From Flavobacteriales bacterium UBA1993 (lineage in GTDB: Bacteria > Bacteroidota > Bacteroidia > Flavobacteriales_G > Salibacteraceae): 11,572 nt of DNA. Shown piece after piece: positions 6,128 to 11,572 of the stretch. A program made the position numbers and the translations under genes. The notes under the pieces are model-generated. The model saw only the letters and a list, made by a program, of their open reading frames with translations. It had not been told where the DNA came from and searched no databases. The stretch's first letter is position 1. Each line of letters opens with the position of its first letter. The DNA lies in contig DDCZ01000017.1 in the NCBI GenBank assembly GCA_002336485.1, forward strand, positions 1 through 11,572, in the 5' to 3' direction.

Positions 6128-8536
6128 ATGAAAAAGCTTTTTGCCCTATCGATTTCTCTATTTTGCCTTACAGCTCAAGCGCAAATAATAATCGTAAAGG
6201 ATGATATTTCGCGTCAACCAATTGACCTAGTCACAGCGATTAGCTGGAACCCGAAAGCATTTACAATTTCGGATAGAAAGGGTCAACTTGATCTCAGCAC
6301 ATTCTCTGGCAGCGACAGCATTGTTTTCCAAGAACTCGGACATGAGGAACTTGTTTTATCATATTCTGAGGTTAAAAAGCTCGAAAACAATGAATTGATC
6401 ATGCTACGAGGAGAATTTGACCTTGACGGCATTACCGTGAGTGCATCCCGATGGAAACAAGCGAAGCGCGACATTCCCAGCAAAATAATCTCGGTTGGTC
6501 GGGAACACATATACTTTGAAAATCCTCAAACCGCAGCAGACTTATTGGAGTCGACCGGTGAGGTGTATGTTCAAAAAAGCCAGCTAGGTGGTGGAAGCCC
6601 CATGATTCGTGGGTTTGCAACAAATCGGGTTATGATAAGTGTGGATGGAGTCCGCATGAATAATGCAATTTTTCGAGGCGGCAACGTTCAAAACGTAATC
6701 TCCATTGATCCGCTGAGTGTAGAAAATACAGAAGTGGTTTTTGGGCCTGGGTCGGTGATTTACGGGAGTGATGCAATCGGTGGAGTAATGAGTTTTTATA
6801 CCATTGAGCCAACGTTTAGTCAAGGCATGGAGCCCGTAGTTGGTGGAAATGCATTGGTCCGATATTCCAGCGCCAATTCTGAACAAACGGGCCATATCGA
6901 CTTTAACATAGGGGGTGAAAAATGGGCGTTTGTCACGAGCCTTTCTTATTCGAATTATGATGATTTGATGATGGGCTCAAATGGCCCGGCGGATTATCTG
7001 CGAACTGATTATGCCGAAACGGTGGATGGTTCAGATGTGATGACCTTAAATCAGAATGGAAGGAAGCAAATTTCAACTGCCTTCAGCCAATATCAACTGC
7101 TACAAAAAGTCCGGTATCAACCCAATGAATTTTGGGACATCACATATAGCGGAAGGTATTCAACGACCTCTGATTTTGGAAGGTATGATCGATTGATACG
7201 GTACCGTGGAGATACATTGCATTCAGCTGAATGGTATTACGGGCCACAGGAGTGGATGATGCATTCGGTTCGCGTATCGAACACATCAAAAAACAAGATT
7301 TATGATAAGATGAACATTACTGCGGCCTATCAAAGCTTTAAGGAAAGTCGAAACGATCGCGATTTTGGTTCATTGTATCGAAATAATAGAGTCGAACGAG
7401 TTTATGCACCTTCATTGAATGTGGATTTTGAACAAGATCTTGGTAAGCGTCACGAGCTGTTCTATGGATTGGAGTCAGTCTTTAATTTGGTCGACTCTAG
7501 GGCGTCTATTCAGAATGTTCAATCTGGAAATAATGCACTTAGTCAAACAAGATACCCAAGCGGGTCTACTTGGTTTTCCAATTCCGTGTACGTTTCCGAT
7601 CGGTTTCGCGTGAACAGAAAACTGACCATTTTGAGTGGAGCTCGCTATAGTCTGATTCAGATTAACTCCGAAATTGATACAACGTTTCTATCCATTCCGG
7701 TGACATCAGTCGCATTGGCACTGGGCGCATTAAATGGATCGGTTGGATTTGCCTATAAACCAACGGATAAGCTCCAGTTTAACATCAATGGGTCAACGGG
7801 TTTTCGAGCCCCAAATGTGGATGATGTTGGTAAAACGTTTGATTCAGAACCCGGCTCGGTGGTTATTCCAAATGCAGATTTGCAGGCTGAATATGCATAC
7901 AACGGAGAGGTTGGAATGATCAAGATTTTTAAGGAGTTTCTAAAGCTCGAAACCACGGTATATTACACATACTTGAACCGGGCCATGGTTAGAAGAAACA
8001 CCACCCTAAATGGAATGGACAGTGTTTTTTTCGGTGGAGAATTGAGTCAGGTTCAATCCATTCAAAATGCAGCAAATGCACAGGTGTTTGGTATTCAATT
8101 GGGCGCGGAGTATAAAATAGTCAAGGGTTTGAGCCTTGCGTCAACGTTTAATTATCAGAAAGGGGAAGAGGAATTAGCGGATGGAACCGTCGCACCGCTC
8201 AGGCACGCACCTCCTATGTTTGGTGTCGCCAGGATAAATTATCAATTCAAGCGAGTGCGCGCGCAAATTTCCTTTAGGTACAACGCCAAGGTAAGTTATA
8301 ACGACTTGGCGCCATCGGAACGAAACAAAGGCTATCTGTATGCAAAGGATGGAGATGGGAATCCATATACGCCGGCCTGGTATATTTTTAATTGTCGCGC
8401 ATCCTACCAAGTCAAACAAAATTTCATGCTCACAGCGGGGATCGAGAATCTTTTTGATTTGCGCTATCGACCATATTCGTCAGGGATTTCGGCGTCTGGA
8501 AGGAATTTTATGGCAACGGTGAAATACAGCTTTTAG
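6128..8536 (+). CDS. TonB-dependent outer-membrane receptor
   Basis: An outer-membrane beta-barrel transporter powered by TonB. With the ATG at 6128 it has 802 residues and an ideal signal peptide (MKKLFALSISLFCLTAQA, cut before Q19); a TTG 30 nt upstream is open in frame but would spoil this, so I reject it. Residues 20-95 resemble the carboxypeptidase-regulatory-like domain common in Bacteroidota receptors. A TonB-box-like segment, DGITVSA, is at 100-106. The plug spans about 107-225, with RGFATNRVMISVDGVRMNN (161-179) and GPGSVIYGSDAIGGV (206-220). The barrel follows, with FRAP at 559-562 and a terminal aromatic residue (VKYSF). The plug resembles the haem/haemoglobin and siderophore receptor branch, but no histidine lies between FRAP and PNADL, where classic haem receptors have one, so I assign no ligand. 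No SusD-like partner is adjacent. Confidence 0.93.
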   Translation: MKKLFALSISLFCLTAQAQIIIVKDDISRQPIDLVTAISWNPKAFTISDRKGQLDLSTFSGSDSIVFQELGHEELVLSYSEVKKLENNELIMLRGEFDLDGITVSASRWKQAKRDIPSKIISVGREHIYFENPQTAADLLESTGEVYVQKSQLGGGSPMIRGFATNRVMISVDGVRMNNAIFRGGNVQNVISIDPLSVENTEVVFGPGSVIYGSDAIGGVMSFYTIEPTFSQGMEPVVGGNALVRYSSANSEQTGHIDFNIGGEKWAFVTSLSYSNYDDLMMGSNGPADYLRTDYAETVDGSDVMTLNQNGRKQISTAFSQYQLLQKVRYQPNEFWDITYSGRYSTTSDFGRYDRLIRYRGDTLHSAEWYYGPQEWMMHSVRVSNTSKNKIYDKMNITAAYQSFKESRNDRDFGSLYRNNRVERVYAPSLNVDFEQDLGKRHELFYGLESVFNLVDSRASIQNVQSGNNALSQTRYPSGSTWFSNSVYVSDRFRVNRKLTILSGARYSLIQINSEIDTTFLSIPVTSVALALGALNGSVGFAYKPTDKLQFNINGSTGFRAPNVDDVGKTFDSEPGSVVIPNADLQAEYAYNGEVGMIKIFKEFLKLETTVYYTYLNRAMVRRNTTLNGMDSVFFGGELSQVQSIQNAANAQVFGIQLGAEYKIVKGLSLASTFNYQKGEEELADGTVAPLRHAPPMFGVARINYQFKRVRAQISFRYNAKVSYNDLAPSERNKGYLYAKDGDGNPYTPAWYIFNCRASYQVKQNFMLTAGIENLFDLRYRPYSSGISASGRNFMATVKYSF

Positions 8537-8898
8537 ATTCGGTCAAGGTCTTCACGCCTTAGATTGAAATCATCACTATCGCCTGTATTTATTGTGGTGC
8601 TGGGCTCAAAGAGAAGAACGCTAACCTCGTCGACAGCGACCGGTTTGTGATCTATACCTTTAGGAATAACAATGATTTCTCCAGCGGTTACTGTTCTTAT
8701 TGAATCGCGAAAATGGATATCCAATATGCCTGAAACGACCATGAAAAGTTCGTCCTCATGTTCGTGAGAATGCCAAACAAATTCGCCCTTAAGCTTGGCC
8801 AGCTTTACATGCTGACCATTTAACTCGGCAATGATTTTAGGCTCCCAATGGGTTGAGATTTTTTTAAGCTTGTCTGCAATCGAGATAACTTCCATCAT
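8533..8898 (-). CDS. Small cupin-domain protein
   Basis: A 121-residue single-domain cupin, cytoplasmic. Cupin motif 1 is G38-x4-H43-S-H45-x4-E50-x6-G57 and motif 2 is G73-x5-P79-K-G81-x2-H84, so the usual three-His, one-Glu metal site is complete (H43, H45, E50, H84). Such proteins may be metal-dependent oxygenases, isomerases or simple binding proteins; the substrate is not readable. The start overlaps the stop of the DUF1569 gene as ATGA; a second ATG directly after gives an equally plausible start at 8895. The TAA stop overlaps the opposite-strand TAG of the receptor by 4 bp including flanks, so there is no room for a terminator between the convergent genes. Confidence 0.88.
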   Translation of the reverse strand: MMEVISIADKLKKISTHWEPKIIAELNGQHVKLAKLKGEFVWHSHEHEDELFMVVSGILDIHFRDSIRTVTAGEIIVIPKGIDHKPVAVDEVSVLLFEPSTTINTGDSDDFNLRREDLDRI

Positions 8899-9347
8899 AC
8901 ATTGAATTGCTCTAGGTGGTGATTAAGGTGCTTAAACATCAGCCAGCTCCAATCTTCGGCTGAAAGATGCCCCAGCCAAACGTGTTCTATGGCTTCGGCT
9001 TTGGGTGGGCCATTCTTGGAATACTGCGTAAGATTAGTGATCAATCGTGTCTTTTCTAGTTCGAACGACTCCGGGTTTGGAACTTTAAAATACGGTGCCG
9101 TCGGGCCATTTTTCTTGTAGGGCTTCTTACTTAGGATTGTTTTTCGCATCGTTGGTCTAAGCAAGAACCGCAGTATAGGACGAACCTTGGCTTGGCGCTG
9201 ACCATTGTTGTATTCAAATGTAAGGCTGCAGTGTGCTAGCATCTGATTTACAGACATTTTGCCCCATAGCGGATTTGAACTAGCATTAAGGTTGTCTATT
9301 CTATTTACAAGAGAGTTCAGCGTATCAGGATCGAAAATTAGTTTCAT
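8895..9347 (-). CDS. DUF1569 / DinB-like four-helix protein
   Basis: About 150 residues in the DUF1569 family, which belongs to the DinB/YfiT-like metalloenzyme superfamily by my recollection. Supporting features are WGKMSVNQMLAHCS near the N-terminus and the C-terminal LMFKHLNHHLEQFNV. H39 and the HxxxH pair H140/H144 sit where the DinB metal triad is expected. Some DinB relatives are thiol-dependent transferases or hydrolases; the reaction here is unknown. I chose the ATG at 9347 because it forms an ATGA overlap with the methyltransferase stop and gives a normal N-terminus (MKLIFDPDTL); an ATG at 9371 would add eight residues inside the upstream gene. The stop overlaps the cupin start, again as ATGA. 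Confidence 0.8.
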   Translation of the reverse strand: MKLIFDPDTLNSLVNRIDNLNASSNPLWGKMSVNQMLAHCSLTFEYNNGQRQAKVRPILRFLLRPTMRKTILSKKPYKKNGPTAPYFKVPNPESFELEKTRLITNLTQYSKNGPPKAEAIEHVWLGHLSAEDWSWLMFKHLNHHLEQFNV

Positions 9348-10114
9348 CCAATGGGCTTGATGATGACACATGAGCCACTTTTGTCTGGCATGGGTAGCGG
9401 AATTAACTTCTCCGATTCACAATACTCAAGTACAGCCTTACGCACCCCTGGCCAGGCATTGAAATCATGAATAACCAATATTCCGCCCGGATTGAGACGG
9501 GGATAGAAAAATGCCAAGCCCGCTTTTGTAGGATTGTACAAATCAGCATCAAGATGCACCAGCGCAAATCGACTCTCGCTCAAACTCGGCGTAATGCTGT
9601 CAGGGAAGTAGCCTTTTATGATTTCTAGATTATCAGTAGATGGGTTTATTGTGCGAAGCACGCGTGATTCGCTTGTTTCCGAAAAGTGGTCCACCGTAGT
9701 TTGAACTCCCATCTCTCGGGATTCATGCTGCACGTCCGTTTCGTGAAAGCCGTCGAAGGTGTCGATGAGAAAAAATCGACGCTTGGGAAAGTAGTTGTGA
9801 AGGAGTTTGGCGGTTTCACCTTGAAACACACCTAGTTCGGCAAGCGCTCCATCGACTGACCGATCAGAGATGCTCCGGCAAATCAGGTGAAGCATGTCTT
9901 CTCTTACGGAATCATGTGGTTGTAAGCTTACCTTGTGGGGAGTCTTTCGGTCCGATGGAAAGAAGCCACCATATGTTTTATTAAAGGCATGGTCATACCA
10001 AATGGAACGTCGATCAATATCCATTCTACCCTGTATGTAAAAAGGAAAGGCGCTGAACCATCTTGAAAAAATGGTTAGCGCCTTAATCTTTAAATGTCGT
10101 ATTCTGTATCCCAC
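9344..10114 (-). CDS. TylF/MycF-like SAM-dependent O-methyltransferase
   Basis: 256 residues from a GTG start. A Rossmann-type methyltransferase: motif I LAELGVFQGET (91-101) binds SAM, FFLIDTFDGF (114-123) is the following acidic strand, and HLDADLYNPT (188-196) with VIHDF (214-218) supplies the aspartates D189, D191 and D217 expected to bind the metal and act in catalysis in the TylF/MycF family. TylF and MycF methylate sugar hydroxyls on macrolides; relatives in non-producers often lie in polysaccharide or natural-product loci, but none is visible here. The first 30 residues are basic and aromatic and hold no recognised motif; an internal ATG at 10024 would give 226 residues and keep the whole fold, so the start is uncertain. 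The gene lies 35 nt after the secreted-protein gene and overlaps the DUF1569 gene. Confidence 0.85.
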   Translation of the reverse strand: MGYRIRHLKIKALTIFSRWFSAFPFYIQGRMDIDRRSIWYDHAFNKTYGGFFPSDRKTPHKVSLQPHDSVREDMLHLICRSISDRSVDGALAELGVFQGETAKLLHNYFPKRRFFLIDTFDGFHETDVQHESREMGVQTTVDHFSETSESRVLRTINPSTDNLEIIKGYFPDSITPSLSESRFALVHLDADLYNPTKAGLAFFYPRLNPGGILVIHDFNAWPGVRKAVLEYCESEKLIPLPMPDKSGSCVIIKPIG

Positions 10115-10149
10115 TCGATTCTGTCGAGATCGAAGGTCGACTAAATCAC

Positions 10150-10620
10150 TTACTCTGCCAACATTATTGCTTCGGCCATACTCACAAACGTGGTTTCCTT
10201 TTCAGTGGAATTGACTTTGTTTTTTCCGCCCTTCTTAATGGTGATGTACATTCTTCTTGCTCTGGCAGGATCTGCACTGAGCTTCGCCATCATATCTGGC
10301 CCATTTAGAAAAGTGCTATGCGACCAATTGGTGCCATCAAAAATTCGAGCTCCGTCATTGGCTTGTATGGTCAAGTTTGTGCCAATCCCGGTTATGTCTA
10401 CGTTTTTCCACTTCAAATTACCTGTTCCTGCGCCTTCAGGCATGCCATAGTCTGCAGTGAATTGATCAATGAGCGCTTGGCAATAGTTATCTTCTACATG
10501 GAATGTTCGTACAGTCTCGTTGCCTTCAACAGCTGTTTCAACATATACATAGGTGGGGGCTTGCGCGAATGATCCCAGTCCAAAAGTGATCATTGAAAGT
10601 ATCAGGATGAGTTTTTTCAT
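10150..10620 (-). CDS. Secreted or periplasmic protein of unknown function
   Basis: 156 residues. A clear Sec signal peptide (MKKLILILSMITFGLGSFA, cut before Q20) with no lipobox cysteine, so not a lipoprotein. The mature part is about 137 residues, begins with a beta-like stretch (PTYVYVETAVEGNETVRTF), has a single cysteine, C47, and contains a Gly/Asn-rich middle (GIGTNLTIQANDG, FDGTNWSHSTF) and a Lys-rich segment (ITIKKGGKNK). I do not recognise a family. A perfect Bacteroidota promoter lies about 20 nt upstream. The next gene starts 35 nt downstream without a terminator, so it may be the first gene of a four-gene operon with the methyltransferase, DUF1569 and cupin genes. Confidence 0.8.
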   Translation of the reverse strand: MKKLILILSMITFGLGSFAQAPTYVYVETAVEGNETVRTFHVEDNYCQALIDQFTADYGMPEGAGTGNLKWKNVDITGIGTNLTIQANDGARIFDGTNWSHSTFLNGPDMMAKLSADPARARRMYITIKKGGKNKVNSTEKETTFVSMAEAIMLAE

Positions 10621-10639
10621 TACTTACTTATTTGTTATT

Positions 10640-10672
10640 CAAAGTTATAACTCTCGACTTAAGAATTCACAA
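10640..10672 (-). promoter_or_regulatory. Promoter of the secreted-protein gene
   Basis: On the minus strand, TTG (10672-10670), 22 nt, then TAACTTTG (10647-10640), an exact TAnnTTTG match. The start would be near 10634 and the leader about 15 nt, A-rich (AAATAAGTAAGTA) with no Shine-Dalgarno, as is normal in this phylum. Confidence 0.65.
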
Positions 10673-10715
10673 CACCCTTTTTGACGCATAAAGAAGCAAA
10701 AGGATGCTCGAAACG

Positions 10716-11279
10716 TCATTTGTTATTAAAAAAGTTCATAGTTCTTTCCAGTCCAATGGATCCAAATGAGAGGATAGCATCTGAGGTAATGGAAAGTCGG
10801 CCAGGTAGTGCTTCAGATTCTTCGGTAGCCCAGGGAGACAACACATAGTGTACTTGTTGGCCACTGCTAAAATCAGATCCGACTCCAAAGCGAAGTCGAG
10901 GATATTGATTGTGACCGAGAACTTCCTGAACACTCTTTAGTCCATTGTGCCCGCCATCACTGCCCTTAGCGCGAATGCGAATCTTGCCAAAAGGGAGGGC
11001 TAAATCGTCGGTGATAATCATCAATCGATCTGCTGGAATTTTCTCTTCCTGCATCCAGTAGTTCACTGCCTTGCCGCTTAGGTTCATAAACGTTGAAGGT
11101 TTTATAAGAATGTAGGTTCTTCCCTTGTGTTTCAGCTCGGCCTTATCACCATATCTGGCTGGGGTAAAAACAACATTGGACGCACTTGCGAGTGCGTCCA
11201 ATGTTTTAAATCCAATGTTGTGTCGAGTTTCTATATAATCCGGTCCAGGATTCCCGAGTCCAACAATCAAATACTTCAT
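10716..11279 (-). CDS. pth: Peptidyl-tRNA hydrolase
   Basis: Releases peptides from prematurely dissociated peptidyl-tRNA so the tRNA can be recycled. 187 residues, normal for bacterial Pth. All key residues are present: N10 (in GLGNPGPDY), catalytic H20 (in TRHNIGF), N66 (in FMNLSG), D92 (in TDDLALPFGK) and N112 (in GSDGGHNGLKS). The start lies 8 nt after the rplY stop, and rplY-pth is a common bacterial pair. The coding sequence contains an unusual perfect hairpin at codons 25-36 (see 11172-11205). Downstream, bases 10621-10715 hold the next promoter and only a weak interrupted stem (TGACG at 10682-10686 with CGTCA at 10714-10718 area), no strong terminator. Confidence 0.97.
   Translation of the reverse strand: MKYLIVGLGNPGPDYIETRHNIGFKTLDALASASNVVFTPARYGDKAELKHKGRTYILIKPSTFMNLSGKAVNYWMQEEKIPADRLMIITDDLALPFGKIRIRAKGSDGGHNGLKSVQEVLGHNQYPRLRFGVGSDFSSGQQVHYVLSPWATEESEALPGRLSITSDAILSFGSIGLERTMNFFNNK
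11172..11205 (-). repeat. Perfect 15-bp inverted repeat with 4-nt loop inside pth; intrinsic-terminator-like
   Basis: Bases 11172-11186 are the exact reverse complement of 11191-11205, with loop TGCG (CGCA on the coding strand). On the coding strand the stem is followed directly by GTTTTTACC, the layout of a Rho-independent terminator. It covers Thr26-Val36 of Pth, read in frame with ordinary codons, in a part of the protein that varies among relatives. An additional exact copy of nine arm bases (AACATTGGA on the minus strand) lies at 11219-11211 and could compete with the 5' arm for the 3' arm. No other copy of this element was seen in the window. Structure is seen directly; any attenuation role is inference. 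Confidence 0.75.
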
Positions 11280-11287
11280 AGTATATA

Positions 11288-11572
11288 TTAAGCTTCCGCA
11301 GGAGCTTCGGCAGCAGCATCATCGCCTTCAGCAGTAGCCTCTTCACCTTCAGCGCCTTCTTCACCTTCAACTTCTTCTTCAACAATTGCTTTTCTAGATG
11401 TCTTAATTGCCACAACTACTCGGTTGCTTGACTCAAGAACTTCAAGATCTTTAATGTCGATTTCACCTACTTTTTTCGAGGTTCCAATTTTCATGTCTGT
11501 GATATCGATTGCGATCTCATCAGGAATATTCTCAATTACACCTCGCACAAGTAGCTTCTTAGCATTGTGTCT
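11288..11572 (-). CDS. rplY: 50S ribosomal protein L25/general stress protein Ctc; N-terminus beyond the right edge
   Basis: The visible 94 codons are open to the window edge and encode the C-terminal (TL5-like) beta domain of L25/Ctc, which binds 5S rRNA through its missing N-terminal domain. Recognisable segments are KKLLVRGVIENIPDEIAIDIT, KIGTSKKVGEIDI and NRVVVAIKTSRKAI. The GTG at 11548 is an internal valine codon and not the start. The protein ends in a long acidic, low-complexity Glu/Ala/Gly tail of about 35 residues (EEEVEGEEGAEGEE and on to AEAPAEA), seen in many Bacteroidota L25 proteins. It stops 8 nt before pth, with which it is very likely co-transcribed. Confidence 0.9.
   Translation of the reverse strand, partial: RHNAKKLLVRGVIENIPDEIAIDITDMKIGTSKKVGEIDIKDLEVLESSNRVVVAIKTSRKAIVEEEVEGEEGAEGEEATAEGDDAAAEAPAEA

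Noticed and set aside
6584..6895. Minus-strand ORF of 103 codons opposite the receptor plug
   Set aside because: Antisense to a conserved domain, with unlikely composition for a protein and no promoter or coupled neighbour.
9348..9371. Longer DUF1569 start at 9371
   Set aside because: It lies inside the methyltransferase gene, adds an atypical MCHHQAHW prefix, and the ATG at 9347 makes a normal ATGA overlap.
10190..10572. Plus-strand ORFs opposite the secreted-protein gene
   Set aside because: The minus-strand frame has a signal peptide and a perfect promoter; the plus-strand frames have neither convincing start context nor recognisable content.
11296..11390. Direct repeats of CTTCACCTTCA-type sequence at the rplY end
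   Set aside because: They follow from the Glu/Gly/Ala-rich acidic tail and its repeated codons, not from a separate DNA element.
11288..11548. GTG at 11548 as the start of the last gene
   Set aside because: The frame stays open to the window edge and encodes typical L25 residues upstream, so the GTG is an internal valine.

Overview
The window looks like ordinary chromosome from a member of the Bacteroidota, probably a flavobacterium-like marine or freshwater lineage. Three things point there: a eukaryote-like class Ia ribonucleotide reductase pair with a single-chain glycyl-tRNA synthetase and a DUF3109 protein; near-perfect matches to the Bacteroidota housekeeping promoter (TTG, 17-23 nt, TAnnTTTG) before three genes; and weak or absent Shine-Dalgarno sequences. 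Phylum assignment is inference from protein and promoter style. No mobile element, CRISPR array, tRNA, rRNA or phage gene was seen.

Layout. 1-3436, minus strand: ribonucleotide reductase operon, read as a 33-codon ORF, then nrdB, then nrdA; nrdA runs off the left edge. 3437-3752: a 316-nt gap with several inverted and direct repeats. 3753-4349, minus: DUF3109 cysteine-cluster protein. 4350-4563: divergent control region with a 14-bp perfect palindrome and a promoter placed so close to glyS that its mRNA may be leaderless. 4564-6081, plus: glycyl-tRNA synthetase. 6128-8536, plus: TonB-dependent outer-membrane receptor, whose promoter overlaps the glyS stop codon. 8533-10620, minus: secreted protein of unknown function, TylF-like O-methyltransferase, DUF1569/DinB-like protein and cupin protein, the last three joined by ATGA start/stop overlaps. 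10716-11572, minus: rplY (L25/Ctc, N-terminus beyond the right edge) and pth, a widely conserved translation pair.

How the genes work together: nrdB and nrdA make the two subunits of the enzyme that supplies dNTPs. glyS, rplY and pth serve translation. The receptor imports an unidentified ligand across the outer membrane. The TylF/DUF1569/cupin run is translationally coupled and so probably a functional unit, but its substrate cannot be read from the sequence.

I did not find a clearly new system. The most striking unexplained signal is a perfect 15-bp inverted repeat with a 4-nt loop inside the pth coding sequence, followed on the coding strand by G and five T, with a third copy of nine arm bases just upstream. 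It has the shape of an intrinsic terminator or attenuator embedded in a gene. Also worth checking are the 33-codon ORF coupled to nrdB, the hairpin overlapping the nrdB stop, and the apparently leaderless glyS.
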